A program made the translations under genes and the position numbers. Positions 45,961-57,835 of a DNA stretch of 64,000 nucleotides are shown here, one piece after another. Under the pieces are notes generated by a model, which saw nothing but the letters and a program-made list of their open reading frames with translations, searched no databases and was not told the origin of the DNA. Source of the DNA: Tilletia caries (lineage: Eukaryota > Basidiomycota > Exobasidiomycetes > Tilletiales > Tilletiaceae); assembly GCA_032718865.1 (NCBI GenBank), contig JALUTQ010000028.1:744001-808000 (forward strand). Direction: 5' to 3'. Numbering within the stretch: the stretch's first letter is position 1; the number at the start of each line of letters is the position of its first letter.

Positions 45961-47401
45961 TCAGTGAGTACCCCAAGCTGTGCTTCGACGTACAATTACG
46001 CGCATGGACTCACCCAAAGTGTACATCTGCTCTGGCGACAGGTTCCCCATTCCTTTAGTTCGAACCTTGTGGTGGTTCCACATTCCAACAAAGTGGTCGA
46101 GCGCGCCATTCAACTGCGGCAAGAAGACAAAGTGGAGCGCCCACAAGTGGATATCCGACTCGATATCCAGCACACCGCAGTCCTCAAGATATTCGAACCA
46201 AGACTTGTACTTGGACACCGTCCACTTGCAGAGGTCCACCCAGAGACGCTCGATCCTTTGATTGTGAGTAGAGGTGCCTTGGATGAAAGAGCCCCGGTCG
46301 AGACCTGAACACAATCTGATGAGCTTTCCTTTAACCATCGCAGAGAACAACCCGAATCTCGACACCACTCACCTCTTTTCGTCTCCATCAACCTCTTAAC
46401 CCCCAAGTTCTCTCCTCCATGATCTCCTCTGACTCGACTCGGCCACCCTCGTTTTTCCACGGCCTGCAAGAACAGCCCCGACACTGTCTCCGCTCGGTTG
46501 TTGCCGGATGCTTGTAGAAAGGTAACTAGTCTGCTCTTGCCATCGATGGCACCGTGAATGACAATCTTCCACCTTATCAGCTTATGATGCCCGTCTATGT
46601 GCCACAGGGAGTTGACGAAGGGCACATAGTATTCCCGACGCTTGAGATACTTGGTCCATCGAGAAGTAACCCCGATCGGGTCGAGGGCCTTGATCGCAGT
46701 CCTCAACTTCGACCTGCTGACCCGGATGCCAAGACTGTTTAAGGCACCCATCGTTCCTCGCTCGCCAACCGTGTCGCTGTGCATGCTGCGTAATTTTTAC
46801 AAGATGCTAAAATAGTAGATGAAGACAGTCGCGATTTGTGAGAATGATGAGGATGTGACGTTCATAGTTCAAGGGAATAGGGGCACGGACTGACCTCGAT
46901 CAGAGCTTGCTCGTCAATGGAAGTGTTCCACTTCTCGATGCCCATCTCTTTGCGACGGCAATATATCGTTCCAGGAGAGCAGTCCAACATGATGGCGATG
47001 TCGGCATCCCGGAAACCCAGCTCTACAAGCTCCAGCAAGAGCTCGCCGGGGATGCTGAGTTTCCACTGACCAGAGTCCGCCTTGACCCACTCTTGCACGC
47101 TAGACATGGAACTAGGATCTGAGGTTCCGGCAGACGTTTGTTGCTGTAAAGAGGACAGCTGCTGAGCCAAGTCTTGAAGTGGAACCCACAAGCTGTCAAA
47201 AATTAGAGGATGGAGACGAGGGGACAAGTAGCGAAGAGACGTGGACAGCTCCTCAATGGTCAACTCATAGATGAGAAGCATATCGCTGTTGACAGGAGAG
47301 GTGGTCTGAGAAAGGGAGTGGGAAATGGGAGAGGTAGCCCGCGAAATGTCTTCACGGAGAGCCGTAACCTCTTCGACGGTGAGGAGTGAAACCTCCGTCA
47401 T
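45961..47401 (-). CDS. Integrase-type (DDE/rve) transposase of the 5.1-kb element
   Basis: The N-terminal exon 47,401-46,895 (169 codons) has helix-turn-helix-like sequence (ELGFRDADIAIMLDCSPGTI). The core begins near 46,784 (MHSDTVGERGTMGALNSLGI). It shows the RNase-H-type acidic residues in WHIDGHHKLIRWKIVIHGAI, RGDHGGENLG and, after an intron from 46,372 to 46,305, QRIERLWVDLCKW. The end reads HFVGMWNHHKVRTKGMGNLS. The three acidic positions look intact. The join between the N-terminal exon and the core is unclear: the best splice phase meets a TAA, so the two parts may be separated by a mutation or an intron I mis-set. The C-terminus is either 22 codons after MYTL or an extension to about 45,726. 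Confidence 0.75.
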
Positions 47402-48374
47402 GGCAGAAACCAGAATGCAGACTGTGGTGGACGGTGGGAAGGATGTACATACGATGAATTATAGAGCGCTGATGGAATTGGAGATATTCCTGACCTGGGT
47501 GCGTACCTTACCAGAGTGTTCCCCTAACTTTTTCGCCTTGTTGAATAACAGATCGCTGGGGGCTGGGAGTGGGATTTAAATACAGACTTAGTCAACAAAG
47601 TTAAGTAGCAGCAACTTACGCCTTGGAACCATAGTGACCTGGCTGTCGGCTGAAGCCCAGAGGCCAGGGTGTCCCTCAGACTCGATGTGGACCTCAGACC
47701 CTTATGACCTGGTAGAGATGTGCGAAGACGTGACTGGGGGCGTCCTCTCCCCCTCCCCTTTTCGCGAATCTTTTTGTATCAGAAATTCAGAAAGGTCACC
47801 AAGTCTCAGCCCAGCACGGCTACGCAGAAGCTCAAGGTAGCTTCGCTACCCTTCGTCTGCTTCGCCATGCGGCTGCGACTTGCGATCGTAGCTACGAGCA
47901 TCTATATCATTGTCCATGTAACATTTTGAATGTTGATCAAACTTGCGTGAAAAAAAAGGGATTGAGGAACTTCACACACGTAATCATCCCGCACGGCTGT
48001 ATCTACCAAGGAAGCAGAAAGCAAAGAATGATATGTCATATGATGGCTTCGCGCAGAGAGAGACAATTGACAAACAAGACGGAGAATAGCTGCGAGCGCA
48101 ATGAAGATAAGATTAAAAGACTGAGGAGAAAAAAGCGTGAGGCTAATGCAGAAGGAGAGGTTAGGGGATAGGAAACATAAGCGGCCGGGGAAGCAGACGG
48201 AAGGGACGTAGAAGACGGGTGAAGGCTGAGACCGGAGACGAATGGGCAAAGGAATGCCAACAGAGCTTGATGCGAAGGTAAGGGAATATAGAAGAGGCAA
48301 GAGCACAGCAGAAAGAAAGTCAGATCAGGTCAGGTCAGGTCAGGTCAGGTCAGCCGTCAGGTCAGGTCAGGTCC
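47402..48374. other. Internal region of the 5.1-kb element, no gene recognised
   Basis: Upstream region of the integrase-type transposase. Short hairpins such as GGTAGCTTCGCTACC (near 47,838) and CGTAGCTACG (near 47,889) occur. A GGTCA pentamer repeat is at 48,325-48,372. Confidence 0.4.
48325..48372. repeat. GGTCA pentamer tandem repeat
   Basis: About nine units of AGGTC with one interruption (AGCCGTC). Confidence 0.9.
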
Positions 48375-48800
48375 AGTGTTGAACATACTATTGGAGTATG
48401 GAACCCTGGGCGACTTGAGAGAGGAGAAGCACAATGATGACGCCGAAGGTGGCCACCGACGACGGACACATTGACCTCGGCGGGCTTGACGTTGGCAATG
48501 TCGAAGTGGAAGGTGGAGGCGCGTGTGATGTCAAAGGTGGTGACCCGTGACACAGAACAGACTGTACGAAGATATGCAGTGATGAGCACCATTTTTAACT
48601 CATGAAGCGTCAGAGCCGTTAGAAGAGGGAGAGGGGGGGTCGGGGGGGAAAACCCACCGCTTGGGGTCGTAAAGACTTGAAGACCTCGGCGACGATGGGC
48701 ACGGTGGAGTTGACGGGGTTGGAGATGACGAGGTGGTGTGCTTTGGGAGCAACCTTGGCAGCGGCTTTGTCGAGGGAGAGAGCTGTCCGATGGGGCATGG
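48375..48800 (-). pseudogene. Malate dehydrogenase fragment inside the 5.1-kb element
   Basis: Two exon-like pieces match the NAD-malate dehydrogenase family. The first (about 48,785-48,665) reads KAAAKVAPKAHHLVISNPVN followed by STVPIVAEVFKSL, the family's substrate/cofactor region. The second (about 48,550-48,375), after roughly 110 nt with intron-like features, reads VTTFDITRASTF and NVKPAEVNVSVVGGH. One extra C after GGH shifts the frame; on the other frame it continues FGVIIVLLLSQVAQGS, like the family's GVTIVPLLSQ. Start, nucleotide-binding N-terminus, catalytic His region's continuation and the C-terminal half are missing. It is a captured, non-functional host gene piece. Confidence 0.85.
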
Positions 48801-48859
48801 TGAGTGAGGAAAGTCAGTCTACTCATCTTGACGACGTCGACCGGATTCATAAGAGCAGA

Positions 48860-49488
48860 GAGCTGAAAAACGAATGGGTGAGTAAGGACCTAACCCGGAG
48901 CACCTGATGCAGATGCGCGTATAAACACGAGGCTCACCTTGGATGACAATTCGGGAGTGCTGACTGCTGGGCCGGACTCAGAATGGGAACAAAGCAGAGA
49001 CTGGTATGGGTAAGTGGTATCAGCCATCAGGTTAAGCAAGAAAAAGCAAAACAGCGGTGAGCATCATTAACTTGAACCTTGGTGAGCAGAGAGCGGTTAA
49101 AAAGAAATCGAGGGGGATTGTTCAATTCGCATGATGCTTGTCGGGCTTCGATGGAAGCGTGAAGAAAGGCTGGCGGTGTTGGTTGTCGTCTGTCGAGTGT
49201 CGAAATGAACTGATTACGTATGCAAGATTTCTGCACTCTGTGCTTATGTAAGGAAAAACCAAACTTTGGCTCAAGGACAGATCAGTCAATTCTGATGCTA
49301 CAACCACGAAACCTGTGCCAGAAGTTGCAGGACTAGATTTGGTCAAGGGTCTACTGATTCAGAATGGTGTGTTGTGTTGGTAGTTGCGAAGAAAAGTCCC
49401 AAACTACGAGCCTGAATGGCAAAAAGCTTACGGCCGTAAGGCGGGAGCCGCCCTATAACCCCTTAACTAAAGTTAGGGGAATTAAAGC
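48860..49488. other. Right internal region of the 5.1-kb element
   Basis: No gene recognised. Just inside the right inverted end there is a small palindrome (CCCCTTAACTAAAGTTAGGGG-like, 49,459-49,479). Confidence 0.4.
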
Positions 49489-49566
49489 AGCGAAAAGGGA
49501 AAAGCGAAAAGGGAAAAGCGAAAAGGGAAAAGGGAAAAGCGAAGGTGGTGAAAACGGCGTTCCATA

Positions 49567-49654
49567 CATTTGCGTCTTCATCTTGAGTTGCGTCGTCGGC
49601 TATGAGAGAGTTTGTCGATGCATGCGCTGAGCGTAAGCGCGTCCAGGTTTCCAT
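49567..49654 (-). pseudogene. Start of gene X, cut by the 5.1-kb element
   Basis: The ATG at 49,654 (METWTRLRSAHAS) has a TGA four codons upstream in the same frame, so it is a plausible start. After 29 codons the frame enters the transposon at the CATTTG duplication. The gene would diverge from NUP192, whose start is 508 bp away. The product is unknown. Confidence 0.55.
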
Positions 49655-49942
49655 CGGCCGGGATCATGCCACGAGCTTGAGGGTAGGGGTACGCTTTGAG
49701 GCGGCGCTGATGGAGACATGTCACATGGAGGGCCATGGCCCTGCTTGGAAACGGCGAAGAGCTCCGATGGACGACAAGGAGGGCAACAACAGGAGCTCTC
49801 ATTCACTGCATCTCAGCGTCGGGGACTCCGAACCGTGGAGAGAGCAGCGGCCACCTTGCCATCATGTCCTGTACTTTGCCCGGGCTTGCCGCTTGGGAAT
49901 TTGGGATGCGGCGTGCTTGCTTTGTGCTTGGCTCGAGGTGCG

Positions 49943-49979
49943 AGTGAGTGAGTGAGTGAGTGAGTGAGTGAGTGAGTGA
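49943..49979. repeat. GAGT tetramer microsatellite
   Basis: About nine units of GTGA, in the promoter region between gene X and NUP192. Confidence 0.9.
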
Positions 49980-50161
49980 TCATCATGATCATCAGGCGCG
50001 AAGAAATCACCACTCGAGGTTGTCCACTGGGCACTGGCTGCAGGACAACAACAACAGCGGACTACATACTTGTACTTCTCGAGCGCGCACTTGTCTCCCA
50101 CAAGCAACAGAACGCGTCCTCATCTCGTCGTCCTTACGCGCCGCGCTGTCCTGTCCTCGCC

Positions 50162-53100
50162 ATGGTCGGGTCCGTGTTCCAGCTTGGGCGCTTCCAGGAG
50201 CTGCTGCGTGCCATCCGCGCTGGGATCCAACAGCCTGAGCGCGCAGCCCGCTCCAACGATTGGTACGTCGCCGTCACCCGGCTCAGCGCGGACCTGGCAA
50301 CCCTTGCCGCAGTCTCTGGTCCAGCGGAAGCAGAAAGGAAGGAGATCGAGTCAGGTGAGAATTTTCAATGCCAGTCACAGCCCTCGCTCACTTGGCAAAT
50401 GCGCTCATCTCCCCTTCTCACTCATCCCCTCATCGGTGTCTGGTTCAAGGTCGCATAACGATTGGCGGCGCCACCCTAAACCTCAATCAAGACTTCGTTC
50501 AATCCGCTTCTCTGGTATCCAAGGAGCTGAACGTGTCGGAGCGATACGCCGCCTTTCTCGTGCAGGAAGCGGCATTACAGGAGTCGCGGTGGGGGCGATC
50601 TGCAGTTGAAGTCGCATGTCTGCTCTTCCATCTCGAGCAGCAGGGCGCGCTCGCTTGTTTACAGGAGCTTCTCGAGGGTCTCCTCCTGCTGCGAGCATCC
50701 GCAGACGTCTATGCCGCGGAGGCATACAAGAAGGTGGAAGGCATCGTCCAAGACATTCTGGTGGAGAGCGCTTCGTCCAACGGCATGGCCTTGCCGAAGC
50801 GGCTGCTTCACTTTATCGACACTGAGAACAGCAGTATCGAGCGAATCGATTCAACGCTGCGCACCGGTCAGCTAAGCTTCCCCGAAGGCTTTTACACAGA
50901 GCGTGTCGAATGGATTCAGCAAAATCGCAAGGCTGCGGGTACGAGCTTGTACCTTCTAGCAGCCTCAAGACTCCTCCCCTCCGATGCCATTCTCGAAATC
51001 CTTCGGTGGCTTCAGAAGCTTCCAGCTGACGGACGAGACTCTCTCGCCGTCTACATCCTCACCACAATCTTGGCCGCACTCGACACCATCAGCGAAGTCG
51101 AGTCCACTTCCGCCACGCAGATCACCCTCGAACAGCTCTTCTCTGACAAGGGTTTCGTCACAACAGCACATGCAGAGATCACCCAGAAGCCTTGGAAGCA
51201 TCCAGACGTCAAGAATGTGGTTCTTCTGGCATGGGCACAAGTTCTCGCCCTGGCGCTGCCCCGTAGTACCGCACTCAAGGCCGAGCTTGGCGCCAAACAT
51301 TCGGATCCTTCGGCTTTGGCTCAGTCAGCGATCACCGCAGGCGACGCGACCACCGCGCTCGGTGCCTTTGCTTTCCTGCAAACGAGTGTGCTCTCGTTCA
51401 GACAAAAGGTGTTGGATGTGCTGGATGGAGAGTATGAAACGGCGGGCGATGCGGATGCTTATGCTGGCGATATGGACAAGATCGACGCCGCTCTTGGCGA
51501 CACGATCGGTCAAGACTTCCAGCTGGAGGTGCTAGAGCGCGTCAAGGCTTTCTGTATCTCCACCGTCGATTCTTTCCTGCCCCTCCTGCGAAAGCTCCAG
51601 CGCATCGAAGAGGATGCGGCTTATTCCACTACCCGCATCACACAACGTCCCGGAAGCGAAGCCGCAGAGAGAAGACACGACATTCAGGCTCTGTTCGATG
51701 TTATTGCAACCGTTTGTCGAAATCGGCCAGATTCTGGTCTCCGCTTCTGCCTCACTCCAGAGGGACGCACGTCAAGGTTCCTCAACTGGGCCCTCGATGT
51801 TCGGGATTTCGGGCACGAGATCGGACTCTTCAACATGCTTATTTCCATCTCAGCGGGGCCGGAGTCAGCTTGGATTGTTCACTCCATCGTGCTCGGTGCG
51901 GCCGGCCCCTCCACCGATGGTCGGCTGACATCTTGGCCCAGATTGTTCGACTGGATCCAACACTACATCGACACTTTTATCGCTCAGCCATCCATGTCCC
52001 GTCTATCGCAGCAGTTGCTTCCAGAAAACGAGGCTGCTTTGCTCAAATCGTTCTTGGCACTCCTGCGAAATGTGGTCTACTACAGCGAAGCTGCCCTCAC
52101 GGCGATTTACGAGTCTCAAGATTTCCACGCTCTGCCGCGACTGTTCATGCTTGCACAGCAGCGTGTCCCTCTTCAACTTCGTGCTGCACTCTTCGATGCC
52201 CTGGCAGCCTTTGCTCGGCCAAATCACGCTTGCGCTGATGCTGTGACGACTGATCTCTGGACCCTGCTAAACTCCAGCCACACTGTGCCGGCAATTGGCA
52301 CTCGTGTACAAATCTCCGGTCAGTATAGCATTATCGAGGATCTGGCTGTCGCCGAATCAAGCGAACACACGTACCCGGCAACGACCAGCTTCATTCGTTT
52401 GCTCACGGCGCTCATCCAGCCTTTCGCCAGTGGAAACTCCAACGGGCGAGGCAAGACCGGAACGCGGCCGCTTTCGATCTCGGAGAGCCTTGCGAAACGG
52501 ACAGAAGTCACCCGCTCCCAGGACCTGACTCCCTACATAGAATTCGTGGTATCGACGGTGTTCTTGCGGCACTCCGACCGGGATTTCCGGCTTCACACCG
52601 AACGCTGGCGACTCGTTGCCACTTGCCTGCAGTTCATGCAGGAGTGCTTGCGGACGTTCTCGCTGGAGGGGCTGTTTACCGTCAACAACGCCGGCGTTGA
52701 GGGTGCGCAGAATCCACAGGTTCTGAAGCAGCTGATCGCACATCCGGGCTTTGAAGTCATGAGGCGTCTGCTGCAGGACCCCAAGCTCGGCAAGGAGGTG
52801 CTCTCTATACTCAACCCCAGTCCGATTCCAGGCTATGAAGCCGTGGACCAACACCGTGCACAAACGATCTTCTTCGCACATTCCGTTCGCGCGTCGATGA
52901 AGATTCTCATCCAAGCTCTCCGACTTCAATCAGCCTTCCTGGAGCTACTGCTTCCCGCTGCGGGCAAGGTCTCTGGCTTAGCGCACGATGCTCTGTCCAA
53001 GGTTGGGAACATCGCGTCATACAGTTCCTTCGACCTTCAACTGCAACGCAATCACGAGAGCGTCGTCCAGATCGCCCTCTTCGTTCTGTGTGAACAGCAA

Positions 53101-56100
53101 GACATTGCAACACTCTCTGCCCAGCTCTTGGGCCTGATCGCAGAGACCGACTTCTTCTCCACTGTGGATCAAGTAACACTGGCCGCATCCCGACGCAGTG
53201 CAAATCGTCTGGTTGGGTTGCTGGAGGTTTCAGAGGAGGCCCAACGCGTCCGTGCCGGTGCTGTCCGTCAGTTGCTTCGGGATCCTGCTGCTGCGGAAGT
53301 TCAGCTGGACACCGTTTTTGAAGACAATCCTTTGGCACCGCCTACATTGGAGACAACCCTCTCTTCGGTTGACCGAACCAAGCTCGCCATCCTTAATCTC
53401 GTCCAGGAGCAAATCTCTGCCTCACGTCCGTTCCCAAATTTGGGCCACTTGCTGCTTGGCTTCGACTGTCACTCTTCCAATCCAGAGGATGCATTCGTTC
53501 CGTCCGCCACTCAAGACGATCAAGAGTACGGAATTCTGCATGCGGTTGTCGACCTTATGACCGACTCAAGCAACTCCGATGATGCACCCCCATTGTCCAA
53601 CAGTGTGGCGGAGCGCGCGCTTGCTATCATCACCGACTTGTGTCGCAACACCTTCACCGCTGAAGCAACGTTGCGATTCTTACGGAGACAAGGCAACTTC
53701 TTCGCTAAGATGCTTCAATCATTCTCGCTTCTGCCAGTGGAGCAGAATGAGCGGCGGGATAACGGCGAGATCGTTTGGGCAGATGGGACTCGCATCATCA
53801 CATCGGAGACGGCGGTGCTGTTGTCCTTGAAGATGAAGGCTCATCTTCTCGAAGGCTTCGCATTGGAGGTTCACAGTCTACTTTCCAACAACACACCGCA
53901 CCTGGCCTCGGACCTTGTGCAAGCTCTCTTCGTTAAGTCTGGAGCTGAAGGAGAATACCTTGGCGCCCAGTCGGTCTCTGGAAAGAGAGCGTCCCTCATC
54001 GCTCTGCTCGACAGCCTAGACTTCGAATGGCACGACGAGCGTAGGGTGCATCCGGATCAAATCCCTTTGCTGGAGGAGTATGCTGATATGTTTGCTGTCG
54101 ATGCTCGATACTCGACGACACTGAGCTCACTCCTGCTCATTCAGCAAGACCTGCAGAAGAAAGGTCGTTTCTTCGACGCGAAGATTCGTCCACAATTCGA
54201 GCGTGAGGCTGCCATCCTCCTGGCCGCAGCATCTGGTCACGAGGCGCAGCTTCATATTGTAGCGACCAAGCGTCTCTGCGTTGTTGCTTGGAGAACCTGC
54301 TTGAGTGTCGTCCTGGCAAGCTCGCGGTCGATTATGCGTGCCGACATCAGGGGTCTCGTGGCCTTTGATATTCTAACGGCCGTTCTGGCTCGATTGAACA
54401 ACGGCAGTGTCGACGCAGACGATGCTCAAATGCACGAAATCATGTCCGGAGCGACGCTCGACTTGGTCACTGTCGTACGGCAGCACTGTGAAGAGTCTGT
54501 GCCGGCGCTGGCTACGACAGGGGCTTTGGGTGGCATTGCGTCGGAGCGACTTGTCGCCACGTTCAAGGAGACGCTGCTGGGAATGGTCCGACCTGCCACT
54601 TTTGCGACCGGCCGTGCGAATCTGTACTCGGCAGCAGTCAACTTCCTGCACCTGCTTCGAGCTGTTGCATCAGCTGGTATCGAAGGTGACGCCGACGTCG
54701 ACGACACGACAATGAGGCAGGATCAAGACTCTGTTGGCAACGTTTCAACTGTGCTCGGAAGTACCTTGCCTTCAACGTCCACAGTCGCCGCCGGTGTCCG
54801 ATCCATCCTTAATGCCTGTGCAGAGTCATTGGTTCCCATCGTCGCCAAGGACGCTCTCGATGCTGATGACGCCTGGAAAACGGTTGCATTCACTTTCCTT
54901 GCCCAAATATGCGGTGCCGAACTATCAATGGGATCGTCAAGGCTCAGTTCGACATTGGACATCTTGGCACGGCAAGGTTACTTGTCCAACTTTGTTTCGA
55001 ACCTCCGGCAGCGGGACAGTGAGCTGCAGGAAGCACTTGCTCCGATCCCATCTGCGCTCGCACCGCTCTACGTGTATCAAGCACTATTTTCGTTGTTGAC
55101 TCGACTCGCGCATCTTCGGGACGGGCTCGTCAGGCTGGTTGACATTAGGATCTTCGACGCCATTTCATCGCTCGACGTGCTCGATTTGCGGCCAAGTGAC
55201 GATGATATGCTCGACAATGGCGACGACTTTTTCCCTGCCGTGCTCGAACGCTATCACGAGGTGGTCTTGCCTGCCCTTCAGCTTTGTTCAATCCTTGCGA
55301 ACCGTGCCGCGCGATCATATGCGGCTGTGGGATCAAGCTCGGACGGATCTGGCCAGGTCACCACGGTGTTGAAAGCCGTGTATGCCCTAGTGGACGCACA
55401 CCAAGATACTTTCACGTATGCGCTGCGCGTGGTCACACAGGACTCCGTGTTCATCTCCCAGCTTCAAATGGCCACGCTACTGGTCAAACTCCTCACCAGC
55501 GTCCTGCCAGTGATTGGTCAAGACCTTCATTCGAAGGGCTACCTGCCCTACCATTCTACTGTGACTGCGCTACTCTCGACTTTCTTGTGCTCGTCCTCTT
55601 GGAGAGGCAAGATCGTCCCGAGCACCGCAGCTGAACTACAGGCAGCACAAGATCCCGCGCCAGCAAGCAGCAGCTACACTCGCTTCGATGCTGAGGTCGA
55701 TCTCGCCGTTGCTCGTCTGAATGGAGCTTTGTTGGCCTATAGCGCTGCAGCCACATCGATGAATCCAACTGGCCTCAACCCTATGGTCGTCCCTTCACTC
55801 GCTCGACCGGAATCTTCGAATGGAGCCGTCTTCATGCCGAGGGCGACAAACACGAGCCTGGCCCGTTCCATATCGATGCGGCCTTCCAGCATGGCATCAC
55901 TTGGGACTCTCGTGGCTTCTCTGGAGGAGCATGCCACGACCTTGGAGGACTGTGCCGCGGAGAGTGACAAGATTCTTCTGTTGCTGGAGAGCCACCAAGC
56001 CTGGGTCAGCGAGACATGTGCTGAGGTGAGCCTCACTGAGATAGCATCTTCTTTCTGTAGGCGGAACATAGACTGACATACACTTCTTCACGTCAACAGA

Positions 56101-56685
56101 TTCTTGGCACTGGATTGGAGCAAGTCGCCTCAATGAGCATCGGGCTGCTGCGGAGTAAGGCGCTCCAGCGACTTCGGGTGCATCAGCGGTTCGTACGTGC
56201 CTTAGTCATTCTGAAGCTTGGTACGTACACATGATTTCCAGTCTGCGTATTCTTCTGCCAATTGCATGTGACTGATATCTTTCACCTTTACCCAGACGCC
56301 GTTGAGATCTTGCTCGTGCTTCTTCTTCGTCATTTCGCCTTCTATCTCAATCCACTGCCGAACGCACGCGAGAACGACAAGTCGACATCAACGACCACCA
56401 CGGGACTGGATCGGATGTCGATCCGCAGAGAGGGCGCGGTCGCTGTGAACGAGGTCATCGAGAGACTTAGCGTATTGACTTTGGTGAGTCGAGATTGAGG
56501 TTTTGTTCCGGAACAAAGCACATGGAGCAGGGGGACCGAGCGCTAACTTCGACTTTCATGTGCTTCCACTGACTGCTCCACAGCCGGGCAGCATCTTGCC
56601 TGGCACAGAGTCTCGGCACGCACTGATTCAGATGGCAGCACGGCGTCTACAAGCTATCACGGTGGAGCAAGACACTGGAGGTTGA
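50162..56685 (+). CDS. NUP192: Inner-ring nucleoporin NUP192/NUP205
   Basis: Large alpha-solenoid scaffold of the nuclear pore inner ring. Five exons: 50162-50354, 50450-56025, 56100-56220, 56296-56483 and 56584-56685, total 2059 aa. The start MVGSVFQLGRFQELL is followed by an intron with a GTGAGA donor. Exon 2 opens with GGATLNLNQDFVQSASLVSK and SERYAAFLVQEAA, the family's N-terminal signature, and remains alpha-helical and free of low-complexity sequence over 1850 residues. Exon 4 encodes ILLVLLLRHFAFYLNPL. The last exon is odd: after ITVEQ the reading enters a 755-bp transposon, which supplies the last codons (DTGG) and the stop. The inverted copy at 39.8 kb shows the older sequence, which would continue 27 residues beyond ITVEQ. 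Confidence 0.93.
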
Positions 56686-57427
56686 GGGGTGTTATTCACT
56701 GGTGAATACACGTGAATACATGTAATTGCGCCCGCTGTTCAGAGTTAGTACTTCTCCCGGAATAACGACAGCTGTTCGTCGCTGTTCGCCGCTGTTCGTA
56801 CTTATTCATAGTTAGTACTTCTCCCGTAACAACCACAGCTGTTCGTCGCTGTTCGTCGCTGTTCCGTACTAGTATTCCGGAGGCAGCCCAGACTCCTCGG
56901 TTTTTCGGCCCATCTTGTGGGTTTCGAGGGTCTCCACGCGTCTTCACTGGATCTGAAAAAATTCATACCTTTTTGGCCCAAACGATGTTGCTTTTTGAAG
57001 ACACAAAACCTCGTTTTTCAGTATTGCTACACGTATGTATGATGGAGAGGGATGTACTCCCCCGCACCAGGCATGCTCGATTGACCAGGACGAGTGCGTG
57101 GCAGACCAGAGTGTGGACTACCGCGTCGGGTCATGATGAGACGTGATGGACGATGCGTGATATTGATACGTGATGCGTATGTAATGCTCAATGCTGCCAT
57201 GGTGCGCTGGTGGAGAGTTTATCTATTGGAGAGAGCCTTATATTTTCTAGCTGGTTCCTCCCCTGTTCACACTTGGTCACGGCGTGAATAACGGTGAATA
57301 ACGATCGTTATTCACGCAGATGAACAGCGGTGAACAGGTGTCGCAAGTTTTCGTGTATTCGGGCCTGAATAACGATCGTTATTCATCGTTATTACCTCTA
57401 TGGAATAACGACCCCCAAACCCCTGTG
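56673..57427. mobile_element. CACTA-like non-autonomous element, 755 bp, in the last exon of NUP192
   Basis: The ends are CACTGGAGGTTGAGGGGTG and, inverted, CACAGGGGTTTGGGGGTCG, followed on both sides by TTATTC (19 of 25 positions match). A 3-bp duplication AGA flanks it (56,670-56,672; 57,428-57,430). The interior has many GTGAATA and CTGTTCGTCG subrepeats and two perfect palindromes GAATAACGATCGTTATTC. CACT termini with 3-bp duplications are typical of the CACTA/EnSpm superfamily. No transposase frame is present. The empty site survives in the left arm (GAGCAAGAGGGGAAG, near 39,845). Confidence 0.88.
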
Positions 57428-57664
57428 AGAGGGAAGCACATAAGAAGGAAGAGATGGGGCCGCCTACGGTCAAGGAAGGTGTCGTGCCGGAACAAATGTG
57501 CACTTCAATCTAACGATTGAAACATCTTCCATTTTCTGCAAAGTGTGACCTCGATCACGACCTCATCAACTTCGATCACGAACCCATCAACTGTGGAAGG
57601 CCTTTGAAAGACGCAGGAAGAAGATCGATTAGCTGACCACTGACTGCTTTTGGAAAGGGGAGAA

Positions 57665-57685
57665 AGGTATAAAACAAGGCCCTTT
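57665..57685 (+). promoter_or_regulatory. TATA-like box conserved in both arms
   Basis: GGTATAAAACAAGGCCC here corresponds to GGTATATAACAAGGCCC on the minus strand at about 39,560-39,576. It may be the promoter of the decayed gene whose exon remnants lie further out in the arms; this is inference. Confidence 0.35.
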
Positions 57686-57776
57686 CCCGCTCCAAGCTTC
57701 CCTTTCAGATTCCCTCATCACCCAACCTGCTCGAGACTCGTTCTCCCTCTGTCTTCGATCCCTCCCTCACTCAGAC

Positions 57777-57782
57777 ACACGC

Positions 57783-57813
<31 letters not shown>

Positions 57814-57835
57814 TCTATACACACACACATGCATC
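57777..57835. repeat. CA microsatellite (right arm)
   Basis: CACACA runs around 57,787-57,829; the counterpart of the TG tract at 39,172-39,480. Confidence 0.85.

Larger units (their letters stand above)
44414..49566 (-). mobile_element. 5153-bp DNA transposon with DDE integrase-type transposase (IS3EU-like)
   Basis: Inverted ends of 78 bp are identical by eye (44,414-44,491 and 49,489-49,566). They begin TATGGAACGCCGTTTTCACC and continue as alternating TTTTCCC/TTTTCGC units. A 6-bp duplication CATTTG flanks it. Inside are a minus-strand integrase-type transposase (45,961-47,401), a malate dehydrogenase fragment (48,375-48,800), GC-rich hairpins and simple repeats. From memory, 6-bp duplications, TAY-type termini and an rve-like transposase fit the IS3EU superfamily; that placement needs a database comparison. 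It also sits in the gene X exon. Confidence 0.85.
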
